From positions 24,742,890 to 24,806,889 of the forward strand of contig NC_092045.1 of assembly GCF_003086295.3 (NCBI RefSeq): 64,000 nucleotides of DNA, in the 5' to 3' direction. The notes beneath the pieces are model-generated. The model saw only the letters and a program-made list of their open reading frames with translations. It was not told where the DNA came from and did no database searches. Position 1 is the stretch's first letter; every line of letters begins with the position of its first letter. This document shows, piece by piece, positions 33,140 to 43,620 of the stretch. Position numbers and translations under genes: made by a program. Origin of the DNA: Arachis hypogaea (lineage: Eukaryota; Streptophyta; Magnoliopsida; Fabales; Fabaceae).

Positions 33140-34264
33140 ATGGCATCCAAGGCCGGAGAAACCTCTAGAAAGAGGAAAGGGAAGGCAAAAGCTTCCACCT
33201 CCGAGTCATGGGAGATGGAGAGATTCATCTCAAGGGTGCATCAAGACCACTTCTATGAAGTTGTGGCCATGAAGAAGGTGATCCCCGAGGTCCCTTTCAA
33301 ACTCAACAAGAGTGAATATCCGGAGATCCGACATGAGATCCGAAGAAGAGGTTGGGAAGTTCTTACCAACCCCATTCAACAAGTTGGAATCTTAATGGTT
33401 CAATAGTTCTATGCCAATGCATGGATCACCAAGAACCATGATCAAAGTGTGAACCCGGACCCAAAGAATTGGCCTACAATGGTTCGGGGGAAATACTTGG
33501 ATTTTAGTTCGGAAAATGTAAGGTTGGCATTCAACTTGCCCATGATGCAAGGAGATGAACACCCTTACACTAGAAGGGTCAACTTTGATCAAAGGTTGGA
33601 CCAAGTCCTCATAGACATTTGTGAAGAGGGCGCTCAATGGAACAGAGATTCAAGAGGAAAGCCGGTTCAACTGAGAAGGCATGACCTCAAGCCCATGGCT
33701 AGAGGATGGTTGGAGTTTATCCAATGCTCAATCATTCCGACTAGCAACCGGTCCGAAGTTACTATAGACCGGGCTATCATGATTCATAGCATCATGATTG
33801 GAGAGGAAGTAGAAGTTCATGAGGTTATATCCCAAGAACTTTATAAGGTGGCGGACAAGTCCTCTACCTTGGCAAGGTTAGCCTTTCCTCATCTCATTTG
33901 TCACCTCTGTTATTCAGTTGGAGTTGACATAGAGGGAGACATCCTCATTGATGAGGACAAGCCCATCACTAAGAAAAGGATGGAGCAAACAAGAGACCCC
34001 TCTCATCATGAAATCCCTGAGATACCTCAAGGGATGCACTTTCCTCCTCAAAACTATTGGGAGCAAATCAATACCTCCCTAGGATAATTGAGTTCCAACA
34101 TGGGACAACTAAGGGTGGAGCACCAAGAACATTCCATCCTCCTCCATGAAATTAGAGAAGATCAAAGAATCATGAGAAAGGAGCAACAAAGGCAAGGAAG
34201 AGACATTGAGGAGCTCAAGCACTCCATAAGATCTTCAAGAGGAAGAACAAGCCGCCATCACTAA
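33140..34264 (+). pseudogene. Element E second ORF (homolog of D ORF2)
   Basis: It starts MASKAGETSRKRKGK, a basic, Ser/Lys-rich start. A TAG at 33404-33406 and a TAA at 34085-34087 interrupt one continuous frame. Shared blocks with D ORF2 are VIPEV, EYPEIRHEIRRRGWEVLTNP, MVRGKYLDF, LKPMARGWLEFI and IIPTSNRSEVTI. After the TAA a charged, Gln/Glu-rich tail with heptads ends at TAA 34262-34264. It belongs to the same putative plant transposon protein family (from memory). Its retention in a pol-less element suggests a role in the shared life cycle, perhaps in cis; this is inference. Confidence 0.78.
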
Positions 34265-35133
34265 GGTGGACCCGTTCTTTAATCTCTTTGTTCTTTATTT
34301 TTCTGTTTTTCGTAAAATCATGCTTATGTTTATCTGTGTTTGTGTCTTATGATCATTACTGTCTTAGTGTCTATGCCTTAAAGTTATGAATGTCCTATGA
34401 ATCCATCACCTTTCCTAAATGAAAAATGTTCTTAATTGAAAAAGAGAAGAATTGCATGAATTTTAAATTTTATAACAGATTAGTTATTTTGATGTGGTGG
34501 CAATATTTTGGTTTCTGAATGTATGCTTGAACAGTGCATAAATCTTTTGAATTTGTTGTTCATGAATTTTGGCTCTTGAAAGAATGATGAAAAAGGAGAC
34601 ATGTTACTGAGGATCTGAAAAATCATAAAAATGATTCTTGAAGCAAGAAAAAGCAATGAATACAAAAAAAAGAGAAAAAAAAGAGAAAAACGAAAAAAAA
34701 AACGAGAGAGAAAAGAAAAAAAATAAAGTTGTGATCCAAGGCAAAAAGAGTGTGCTTAAGAACCCTGAACACCTCTAATTGGGGACTCTAGCAAAGCTGA
34801 GTCACAATCTGAAAAGGTTCACCCAGTTATGTGTCTGTGGCATGTATGTATCCGGTGGTAATACTAGAAGACAGAGTGCTTTGGGCCACGGCCAAGACTC
34901 ATAAAGTAGCTGTGTTCAAGAATCATCATACTTAACTAGGAGAATCAATAACAGTATCTGGATTCTGAGTTCCTATAGAAGCCAATCATTCTGAATTTCA
35001 AAGGATAGAGTGAGATGCCAAAACTATTCAGAAGCAAAAAGCTAAAGCCCCGCTCATCTAATTAATACTGATCTTCATAGATGTTTTTGGAGTTCATTGC
35101 ATATTCTCTTCTTTTTATCTTATCTGATTTTCA
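34265..35133 (+). other. Element E 3' region with purine tract
   Basis: No gene. A purine run lies at about 34660-34730, followed by a stretch conserved with D (GTGTGCTTAAGAACCCT near 34750). The purine run is about 440-510 bp before the 3' LTR, as in D. Confidence 0.7.
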
Positions 35134-35171
35134 GTTGCTTGGGGACAAGCAACAATTTAAGTTTGGTGTTG
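35134..35171 (+). promoter_or_regulatory. Hairpin plus AAGTTTGGTGTTG box at the E 3' LTR boundary
   Basis: GTTGCTTG (35134-35141), loop GGGA, CAAGCAAC (35146-35153), an 8-bp perfect stem, then AATTTAAGTTTGGTGTTG directly against the LTR. Confidence 0.87.
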
Positions 35172-36853
35172 TGATTAGCGGATAATTTATACGCTTTTTG
35201 GCATTGTTTTTAGTATGTTTTAGTTAGTTTTTAGTATATTTTTATTAGTTTTTAGTTAAAATTCACTTTTATGGACTTTACTATGAGTTTGTGTGTTTTT
35301 CTATGATTTCAGGTATTTTCTGGCTGAAATTGAGGGACCTGAGCAAAAATCTGATTCAGAGGCTGAAAAGGACTGCAGATGTTGTTGGATTCTGACCTCC
35401 CTGCACTCGAAGTATATTTTCTGGAGCTACAGAAGCCCAATTGGCGCGCTCTCAACGGCGTTGGAAAGTAGACATCCTGGGCTTTCCAGCAATATATAAT
35501 AGTTCATACTTTGCCCGAGATTTGATGGCCCAAACTGGCGTTCCAAATCAGCTCAAAACTGCCCGGCGTTAAACGCCGGAACTGGCACAAGAATGGGAGT
35601 TAAACGCCCAAACTGGCACAAAAGCTGGCGTTTAACTCCAAGAGAAGTCTCTACACGAAAATGCTTTAATGCTCAGCCCAAGCACACACCAAGTGGGCCC
35701 GGAAGTGGATTTTTATGTCATTTACTCATTTCTGTAAACCCTAGGCTACTAGTTCTCTACAAATAGGACCTTTTGCTACTGTATTTTGATCTTTTGATCA
35801 TTTTCGATCTTAGGATCATCTTTTGATCACTTTAGATCTTAGATCAAATCGGGGTAGCTATCTTTGATCAGTTTTATGCTATCTTAGATCATGGGGCTGG
35901 CCATTCGGCCATGCCTAGACCTTGTTCTTATGTATTTTCAACGGTGGAGTTTCTACACACCATAGATTAAGGTGTGGAGCTCTGCTGTACCTCGAGTATT
36001 AATGCAATTACTATTGTTCTTCTATTCAATTCAGCTTATTCTTGTTCTAAGATATTTATTTGAACTCAAGAGCATGATGAATGTGATGATTATGTGACAC
36101 TCATCATCATTCTCACTTATGAACGAGTGCCTGACAACCACTTCTGTTCTACAAGCAAACAAGCCTTGAATGTTTATCTCTTGGATCCCTTGATCGGAAT
36201 CTTCGTGGTATAAGCTAGAATTGATGGCGGCATTCAAGAGAATCTGGAAAGTCTAAACGTTGTATGTGGTATTCTGAGTAGGATTCAATGATTGAATGAC
36301 TGTGACGAGCTTCAAACTCCTGAAGGTTGGGCGTTAGTGACAAACGCAAAAGAATCACTAGATTCTATTCCAACCTGATTGAGAACCGACAGATGATTAG
36401 CCGTGCCGTGACAGGGTTTGTAGAACATTTTCACTGAGAGGATGGGAGGTAGCCACTGACAACGGTGAAACCCTACATATAGCTTGCCATGGAAAGGAGT
36501 AAGAAGGATTGGATGAAGACAGTAGGAAAGCAGAGAGACGGAAGGGACAAAGCATCTCCATTCGCTTATCTGAAATTCTCACCAATGAATTACATAAGTA
36601 TCTCTATCTTTATGCTTTATTCATATATCATCCATAACCATTTGAATCTTCCTGACTAAGATTTACAAGGTGACCATAGCTTGCTTCATACCAACAATCT
36701 CCGTGGGATCGACCCTTACTCGCGTAAGGTTTATTACTTGGAAAACCCAGTGCACTTGTTGGTTAGTTGTGCGAAGTTGTGATAAAATGTTGAGATTGCA
36801 ATTGAGCGTACCATGTTGATGGCGCCATTGATGATCACAATTTACGTGCACCA
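35172..36853 (+). repeat. 3' LTR of element E (1682 bp)
   Basis: It starts TGATTAGCGG and ends TGCACCA, followed by the duplication GTCAC (36854-36858). It carries the same palindromes (about 35560-35640) and GATC cluster (about 35788-35890) as the 5' LTR. Confidence 0.95.
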
Positions 36854-37230
36854 GTCACTATCTTCTACAGAGAAGAAGTGAGTCATCAACTCCGCCATCT
36901 TGGTTTTTCCAGCAGCCATGCCAACTACAAAAGTCAAATAAAACAAAAAGTTATCAAGTCGGAAAATCAAAAGTCTTAAAGCAAGCAACACAAACAAATT
37001 AATTGCGGGGGTTGAAAGACAAACACGCACGACCGGATTCCCGATAGCCCATCAATAGGTGGGGGTTAAGGTTTTTGGTGCCAAAGATTGCCAATAGGAC
37101 GTCCGCAATCTGACGGTTCCCCAGACTCAATCCTTCATAGGACACTTTTAATAAATAGTCAAAGCCAGCACCAAAGCTCTAATAGGTTGGTATTTGTCCT
37201 TCCCCCTTTAGGGTAAGCCAGAAAGGGTGG
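36854..37230 (-). pseudogene. Antisense ORF of element B: exon 1 end, intron and start of exon 2
   Basis: On the minus strand, exon 1 runs from the LTR border (37230) to 37031 and encodes recognisable text (SFGAGFDYLLKVSYEG, then IADVLLAIFGTKN) with a TAG at a probable Trp. A GT donor at 37030-37029 and an AG acceptor at 36926-36925, preceded by TTTATTTGACTTTTGT, define a 106-bp phase-1 intron. Exon 2 then includes an in-frame ATG at 36919 (MAAGKTK) and continues to 36859, where E is inserted, resuming at 15361. The N-terminal part present in element H is missing: the exon runs straight into the LTR, so a deletion is likely. Confidence 0.7.
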
Positions 37231-37652
37231 TGTTCCGGCCCAGCCCAATCACGACCCGGGTCCGGTCGCAAGTCACTGACCCACGGGTCCACCGACCCAG
37301 ATCAAGAGGCGACCCGCACGTCACCTCCCATTCCACGAAAAACCTGGACAGCTAGCAGAAGCTTCCAGGCAGGTGGGCCTCATCACAAGGGGCCCAGCCG
37401 AGTACAAGGTATAGATGGGGAGGGACCTACCCTTCCCAGAGGTACATCACCCTTCTAACCCTAATTGGCCGCCTATTTGTACGGACTTTGACTTTAGCAT
37501 CGGAATGTCCTTGTAGGTGGATCCACCCGCCAATACACCGACAAATAGGCCGAACGCGCCATTCCAGCAGCTCATGCCCAGGTCCAGATCCTCCTATTCT
37601 CTTGCTCCGTTATCCACCGTACCGATCCACCAAACACCCGAATAGCCGAACA
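37231..37652 (+). repeat. LTR shared by Tat elements B (3' LTR) and B2 (5' LTR), 422 bp
   Basis: It begins TGTTCCGGCCCAGCC, like the H LTR (TGTTCATACCCTGGG), after a purine stretch AGAAAGGGTGG that could be the B polypurine tract. Near the end, TTTAGCATCGGAATGTCC matches the H LTR (TTAAGCATCAGAGTCCC), and it ends GCCGAACA. A decayed primer site (TTGTGGCCATTTATGGGA, 37653-37670) and a new gag at 37827 follow. One LTR is therefore flanked by interiors on both sides. The 5' border is less certain because the antisense ORF is truncated exactly there. Confidence 0.72.
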
Positions 37653-39441
37653 TTGTGGCCATTTATGGGAACTTGTCATGAGGTTGGAGCTTTTTCCCCG
37701 TAGAGAAGAGGTACGAGAGGAAGGGGGACCTCGCTTGAGAAGTCGAATAGGCTCTGTAGCCTCTATCTAAGAACCCTCAAGACCACGGTCCCGTTCGAGT
37801 GACCCTCCTTCCAGATCTCCCGAAAGATGCCATTCAGCGATACGGGTGACGATAACTCAAAGATCATGCAGGAGCTCCGCCACCGAGTGCAAAACCTGGA
37901 GAGGGACCGTTACCATCCTGAGCATAGCAAACAAAAGCCTATACTGCAACTACCACAAAGGTTTTGGCCACAAAATTCAAGACTATTTTAATTTGAAAGA
38001 TGCTCTCGAACAAGCCATTCGAGAAGAGAAATTGACGAAGTTCTCATAGTTTATACGAGAACCTAGGAGAAGAGACCACGAGCACTTCAAAGAGGATCAA
38101 AATTGAGCAGTGAGACCAAGACAAGGGCCTCCCGACAACACGAAAAATGCTCCAACCGTAGTCATCAACGTCGTAGTCGAGAGAGATACGCCCCCCAAAT
38201 CAAAGTCAGCGGCAATAAAGGATGCTAAGATCCTAGCCGTTTATTCAGGAAATCTCCTAGCCCAATCTACAGTGCTTCTCGCAGTATCTTTCGGTCCAGA
38301 GGATCGATGGTGTCACAATCTCCCGAAGAACCCACCCATGGTGTTCACAGCAATGGTTAGGATGGGCCTAGTCAGGTGAGTCCTAGTGGATACCGGGGCT
38401 GACACAAAAATCATGTTCAGGAACGTGTTCAATGCCCTAGGGCTCAAAGAAACCGACCTCAGAACCCACTAACACGGGGTCGTTGGCCTGGGCAATAACT
38501 ATATAAGACCTGATGGGTCAATCACACTCCGTATCTGCATTGGAATCAGGGAGAGCAAACGGTCGGTAATGGCAGAGTTCATGGTTTTGAGGGCCTCCAC
38601 TTCTTATAATGCCATCTTGGGAAGGACAACCATTAACGAGTTCTCAACTGTCATATATACAAAGTTCCTAAGAATGAAGTTTGTGATGGATAGCAGAACC
38701 ATCGGTTCCATCTGAGGAGACCTAGAAACGGCAGTTGCCTGTGACAATGCCAGTCTATCATTGAGGAAGAAGTCAAAAGAAGCAGCAGGTGTGTTCCTGG
38801 CGGATTTAAACGCAAGAATTGACGATAAGCTGAGGCCAAAGCATCAAGGAGATCTAGAAAACTTCCGAGTGATAGACACGGAGGACAAGTTCACTTTCAT
38901 GAACCGAAACCTCCCCCATGAGTTAAAAGACCCTCTCATCGAGGCCGTCAGAGTAAACAGGGACTTGTTCACTGGACCAAGCCGACATGCCAGGGGTAGA
39001 CCCCAACTTCATGTCACACCGCCTGGCCGTGAAACCGGACTCCAAGCCCATAGTGCAATGATGAAGAAAAATGTTGCTGGAGAGAGCTAACAAAGGGGCC
39101 AAACAAACGGCCAGCCTATTAGAAGCCGGCTTCATAAGGGAACTGGAATACTCGACATGGCTCTCCAATGTGGTCCTTGTCAAGAAAGCTAACGGAAAGT
39201 GGAGAATGTGTGTGGATTACTCAGATCTTAACAAAGGATGCCCAAAAGATTCTTTCCATCTCCCAAACATTGATGCCCTAGTAGACGTAGCCGCAGGTTT
39301 CCATTTTCTAAGCTTTATGGACACATAATCAAGGTACAATTAGATCCCAATGCACCTCCAGACGAGGAAAAATGGCATTTATTACACCGAATGGGTTTTA
39401 TTGCTACAAGGTCATACCGTTCGGACTGAAGAATACGGGAG
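37653..39441 (+). pseudogene. gag-pol: Element B2: second Tat copy, gag (deleted), protease and RT, cut by element I
   Basis: A gag start at 37827 (MPFSDTGDDNSKI) is followed after about 35 codons by the zinc-knuckle region (CNYHKGFGHKIQDY), so about 1 kb of Gag core is deleted compared with B. The protease site LVDTGADTKIMF keeps the catalytic Asp, unlike B. RT begins at 39100 (FIRELEYSTWLSNVVLVKK, then WRMCVDYSDLNKGCP) and is cut at 39441 by the LTR of I. Many TAG and TAA stops are present. The sequence differs enough from B to be an older paralog, not a recent duplication. Confidence 0.82.
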
Positions 39442-40213
39442 TGATGCGTGAGCATCTTATACCCTTTTCATAGTATTTTCAAGTTATTTTTAGTTAGATT
39501 CTATTAAGTTTTTATGAATTTTAGTTAAAAAATCCTCTTTGAAGGCTACTTTGAGTATTTGTGTTATTTTTATGATTTTAGGTGAATTTCGGGTGAATTT
39601 GGCAGAATCTTGTGTAGAGACAAAAGAAAGGATAGCAAATGCTGTCAATCTTGACCTCCTTGCATTCAAATGAGCATAACCTGAGCTACTAAGGTCCAAT
39701 TGGCGCGGTCTCAATGGTGTTAGAAAGCTAACTTTCAGAATTTTCCATCAATATATAATAGTTTCTACTTTTCTTCTAGAATCACTGCGAAAACTAGCGT
39801 TGAACAACAAGCTTGGACGTTAAGCGCCCAAGAAGGAGTGGCCCATGGCATTGAACACCCAAAACTGGCATTCAACGCTAACCAGGGAGCAGGAACCAGC
39901 GAGCTCACCTCCCCTATGGGCGTTCAATGCCCAGAATTGAAGTTGAATGCCAGGAGTAAGCCCAAACACTCACCAAGTGGGCCCCAAAGTGGATTTTAGC
40001 GCTCCTTAACTTATTTTATCTTCACTTTCTTGTTTTATGCGCCTAGAACAACAACAACTCTCTTTATTTTCGCCTGACTAAGTCCAGCAAGATAACTATT
40101 TCTTGCTCAATCTAACAGTTCTTGTGGGATCAACCCTCACTCACCTGAGGTATTACTTGGACAACCCGGTGCACTTGCCGGTGAAGTTATGCGAGTTCTA
40201 ATTTCGAGCACCA
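39442..40213 (+). repeat. 5' LTR of element I (772 bp)
   Basis: TGATGCGTGA to GAGCACCA, followed by a primer site. It holds decayed palindromic modules (39795-39960: variants of GGCGTTGAACGCC such as GGCATTGAACACCC). Near the end it shares TATTACTTGGACAACCCGGT with the D/E/A LTRs, so these families are related. Confidence 0.85.
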
Positions 40214-40219
40214 AGTTTT

Positions 40220-40237
40220 TGGCGCCGTTGTCAGGGA
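40220..40237 (+). promoter_or_regulatory. Primer binding site of element I
   Basis: TGGCGCCGTTGTCAGGGA, two bases off the tRNA-Asp complement, six bases after the LTR. Confidence 0.88.
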
Positions 40238-41107
40238 TTGTTCGTGTTTGACAACTACCAATTGTCTTGTTGCTTAGATTAGGTATTTTTATCAGTTTTT
40301 GATCATTTATTTCCTTTTGAGTTTTGAATTTTTAGTTTTACTTATTTTACTATATTTTTGAAATTTCCCTTACTAGTTTTTCCTTAATTTTTTATTTTAA
40401 GTTTGGTGTCGTTTAGTCTTTTCTGTTTCTTTCTTGGATTTTCGAATTGTATTTAATTTTTGATTTTATGTTTTCTATCTCTCCCTTATTTTCAAATTTT
40501 TTTGTTTTAGTTATCTTATTTTTAATTAATTTCAAATTCTAAGTTTGGTGTCTTGTAGTTTTTCCTTCTTCTTTCCTTGAATTTCGAATTCTATTTTATT
40601 TGTTTTCTTAATTTTTGAATTCTTATATTATTCATCTTTCTTTTTAATTTCAAAAGTTTTTGTTTTAAGTTATCTTATCTTGATTTTAAATTTTAAGTTT
40701 GGTATCCCTTTAGTGATTTTCTTTTTGGTTTAATTAATTTATTTTTTTCTTGAATTCTATCTTGTTTATCTTTTTTAATTTTCAAAATCTTATCTTTATT
40801 ATCTTTTCTTTATTTTCGAGACTTTGTTCCAAGGTATCTTATCTTTATTTAATTTCAAATTTTAAGGTTTAGTGTTTACTTTTTCTTTCTTTTTGAATTT
40901 CAAAAAAAAAATTTAAAACCTTTTCTTTTGAATTTTTGAAAATTTTAAGATTAATTCTTACATCTTTATCTTAGCTTGATTTACTTTCAAATTTAAGTTT
41001 GGTGTCCCATTAGTGATCTTTTTGTTTAATTTAATTTTCTGTTTAATTTTCGAACCATATCTTGTTTATCTTTCTTTATCATTTTCTTGATTTTCAAATT
41101 TGGTTAT
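40238..41107 (+). repeat. Element I leader with repeated TTTAAGTTTGGTGTC boxes (first part)
   Basis: A T-rich non-coding leader. AAGTTTGGTGTC-like boxes occur near 40400, 40545, 40697, 40865 and 40993, roughly every 130-170 bp. Each is followed by TTAGTNNTTTTTC-like text and preceded by a TTAATTTTCGAA-like stretch. These are diverged tandem units. A further unit lies after H at about 59755. Confidence 0.7.
41103..41107 (+). repeat. Target-site duplication of H, left (GTTAT)
   Basis: GTTAT is repeated at 59716-59720; the flanks join into one T-rich leader. Confidence 0.92.
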
Positions 41108-41652
41108 CGTTCATACCCTGGGTCAAGCTGTCTGACCCGGGATATTTTACCAATAAATCGACCGACCTCTTCAGGTCAGGACAATCCGACCTCTTTTCAA
41201 AGAGCTCTGCCAAATCACAGGAGAGCCCAAAAAAGGGGCCCAAATGGGAGACCATGCCCTAAATCCCAAGGCAACCCAAGCCTACAGAGAGAAGGGCGGT
41301 TCACTTGAAGATAAGATGACCTCACTTGAAGATAAGATAAAGATAAGATAAGATAACTAACTTATCTTATCTAATAAGGTCATTCTACGCTATTATAAAT
41401 ACACTGGAGCACCCAGGTATAACTCATACTCTGATTCTACTAAAAACCTGCTTAATACCCTTGCTAACTTAAGCATCAGAGTCCCTTGCAGGTACCACCC
41501 CCCTCCGGTGATAAAGGATCAGCAGCATAGCTAGTCAAACAAGTCAGACATAACAGCTCCGGCCACCACCCACCAGCCGGACACGTCTACTCCGACCAGT
41601 ACAAAAGATCTCGTTCGAGATCGACCTACAGTTTCAGGTAACCCTCTGAACA
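41108..41652 (+). repeat. 5' LTR of element H (545 bp)
   Basis: It starts CGTTCATACCC where the 3' LTR has TGTTCATACCC, and ends CTGAACA. It contains a perfect 12-bp inverted repeat AGATAAGATAAG / CTTATCTTATCT (41341-41352 and 41361-41372) and a TATA box TATTATAAAT (41391-41400) about 20 bp later. Short GGTCGG/CCGACC repeats are present. Confidence 0.93.
41341..41400 (+). promoter_or_regulatory. Probable H promoter: GATAAG inverted repeat and TATA box
   Basis: A perfect 12-bp inverted repeat made of GATAAG units, 8-bp spacer, then TATTATAAAT. The arrangement is unchanged in the 3' LTR (59404-59415, 59424-59435 and TATA 59454-59463), despite changes elsewhere. GATAAG is the I-box core of light-responsive plant promoters. 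Transcription would start about 30 bp after the TATA. Confidence 0.7.
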
Positions 41653-41653
41653 T

Positions 41654-41671
41654 TGGCGCCATTGCCGGGGA
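41654..41671 (+). promoter_or_regulatory. Primer binding site of element H
   Basis: TGGCGCCATTGCCGGGGA, one base off the tRNA-Asp complement, one base after the LTR end. Confidence 0.9.
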
Positions 41672-41822
41672 CCCTGAAAGTCATCCCATCAACATTACGG
41701 ACGACCATGACAACGACCACCATTCAGATCTAGAGGATTGAACGCCGCACAAAAACACGGACACTACACCAAAGGATACTCTTTAACTTAACAACAAAAA
41801 GAATTCTCCGAATGCGGGAGCC

Positions 41823-42599
41823 ATGGAGGTGCTTCAAGACCGTTTTAAACAACTTGAAGAAGAAGCCCTACGTCAACGAGAGGCTGAGAAAGATCTACAG
41901 AAGGAAATAAGGCGATGCCGAGAATTGCAGGACAAACTCCTAAAACTCGAAGCCGATCTCAAGACCAAAGCTAACCAATCCCCTCATGAGGATAGCTCCC
42001 GCAAGGAATAATATCCATTCACCAAGGAGATCATGAAGACCAAAATCCCAAAAGACTTTAAACTCCCGGATATGACTTTGTACGATGGCACTACAGATCC
42101 TGGCCATCATCTCAGCAATTTCAAAAGTAGAATGTACCTCACCGACGCCTCAGATGCAGTTCGTTGCAAAGCCTTTCCGACTACTTTAACAAAGACGGAA
42201 ATTAGATGGTTCGACAATCTACGTCCTAGGTCCATCTCGAATTTCGATGACTTAGCTAAGAAGTTTTTGGCCAGATTCTCCATCCAAAAAGATAAGGCCA
42301 AGCACGCCCCAAGTCTGTTAGAAATCAAGCAAGGAGAACAGAAAAGTCTTCGCAACTACATGGAAAGATTCAACAAAATGTGCCTCGACATACAAAGCCT
42401 ACCAACAGAGGCTGCCATTATGGGCCTCGTCAATGGCTTGCGAGAGGGACCTTTTAGCCAATCTATATCAAAAAAACACCCCACATCTTTAAACAAAGTG
42501 CAAGAACGAGCAAAGTACATCAACATGGAGGAAAACTCTCGACTAGGAGGGACCTCAAAGTCCAGATTCACCTATCCCTCCCAAGATAAGGACAAATAG
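41823..42599 (+). pseudogene. gag: Element H gag
   Basis: The start at 41823 gives MEVLQDRFKQLEEEALRQRE, a charged coiled-coil N-terminus. A TAA at 42009-42011 is followed in frame by the core: MTLYDGTTDPGHHLSNFKS, FDNLRPRSISNFDDLAKKFLARF, LRNYMERFNKMCLDI and IMGLVNGLREG. This is the Tat-lineage Gag layout. The frame ends at a TAG (42597-42599), after which the zinc-knuckle region continues in another frame. It builds the particle. Confidence 0.88.
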
Positions 42600-42621
42600 G
42601 CCAAAAAGAAGGAAGATTGAC

Positions 42622-43620
42622 ATGGGAAAAAATAAAAAATGCCATAATTACACCCCTCTTCGGGTGTCCCTTGTGGATGTCTACAGAGAGGTTTGCCACA
42701 CTAAAAAAATACCTCCAGCTCGACCACTCAAAGGCAAAAAAGGAGGAGGAAATCGGACCGAATATTGTGAATATCATCGAATCTGCCGGCATTCCACCAA
42801 CGAATGTTTTGACTTAAAGAATGTCATAGAAAAGCTAGTAAGAAAGGGGAAATTAGATCGGTATCTGGCCACCCGGGACGATGAGCAAAGAAAAAGAAGA
42901 ATGGAAGAAGATGTCGGACGAACCGAGCGATCACCTTGTACACCAGAAAGACACGTCTACATGATACACGGCGGATTTACGGGAGGAGGAGTCTCCAAAT
43001 CATCTCGCAAAAGATATCTTAAAGAAGTATATCATGTCGAGGGGAAGGAGGAAGCACCCGACATCCCCGCAATTACTTTCACTAAAGAAGACACATCCGG
43101 TATCATCTCAGGACACGACAATCTCATGGTCATCACTGTTATACTGGCAAACACAAATCTCTACCGCACACTGATAGACCAAGGGAGCTCCGCCGACATC
43201 TTGTTCAAAATTGCCTTCAACAAGCTCGGCCTGGAAGAAAAAGAACTTAGAGCATATCCAAACAGCCTGTTCGGACTGGGAGACACCCCGGTTCAACTGC
43301 TTGGGTACATCTCACTACACACAACCTTCGAAAAAGGAAACCAGTCAATAACACTCAAGATAGATTACATCGTGGTCGATGTAAGTTCAGCCTGCAACAC
43401 CTTAATAGGACGGACAACCTTGAATCATCTCGGCACAATAGTCTCAACTCCACATCTATGCATGAAATTCCCAACTACAGAAGGGATAGCTACAATAAAA
43501 GCAGACCAGAAGACGGCGCACCGCTGTTACCATGAAAGCCTAAACCTCAGAGGCAGAGGAGAAGAATTCCACACAATCAAACTCGGTGGAGTACAGAGGC
43601 GGGAAGAACTCTGCCCATAA
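42622..43620 (+). CDS. pro: Element H Gag zinc-knuckle region and protease (332 codons)
   Basis: An open frame with a variant zinc knuckle CEYHRICRHSTNEC (C-x2-H-x4-H-x4-C, the Tat form), a basic linker, and an aspartic protease whose active site reads LIDQGSSADILF (Asp kept, Gln in place of Thr/Ser, common in Tat elements by memory). It ends in a TAA at a probable Gln codon, directly before RT. It is in a different frame from the Gag core; the shift near 42600-42622 may be decay or a programmed change, and decay is more likely since a TAG is also present. Confidence 0.85.
   Translation: MGKNKKCHNYTPLRVSLVDVYREVCHTKKIPPARPLKGKKGGGNRTEYCEYHRICRHSTNECFDLKNVIEKLVRKGKLDRYLATRDDEQRKRRMEEDVGRTERSPCTPERHVYMIHGGFTGGGVSKSSRKRYLKEVYHVEGKEEAPDIPAITFTKEDTSGIISGHDNLMVITVILANTNLYRTLIDQGSSADILFKIAFNKLGLEEKELRAYPNSLFGLGDTPVQLLGYISLHTTFEKGNQSITLKIDYIVVDVSSACNTLIGRTTLNHLGTIVSTPHLCMKFPTTEGIATIKADQKTAHRCYHESLNLRGRGEEFHTIKLGGVQRREELCP

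Larger units (their letters stand above)
15362..36853 (+). mobile_element. Element E: non-autonomous Athila-type element carrying gag-protease and a second ORF, split by D
   Basis: The order is 5' LTR (15362-16990 plus 28603-28632, interrupted by D), primer binding site, leader, gag-protease, palindrome array, second ORF, 3' region and 3' LTR (35172-36853). Without D and its duplication the element is about 9.9 kb. There is no RT, RNase H or integrase at all, although gag-protease is long, so it must use another element's enzymes. LTR starts, leader motifs and ORF2 resemble D, making D-like elements the obvious helper. In Arachis a FIDEL (autonomous) and Feral (non-autonomous) pair has this organisation; the names are from memory and not verified. 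Confidence 0.9.

Noticed and set aside
42600..42622. Programmed frameshift between H gag and protease
   Set aside because: A TAG and a frame change coincide, but no slippery heptamer or downstream structure is evident and the element is full of decay lesions.
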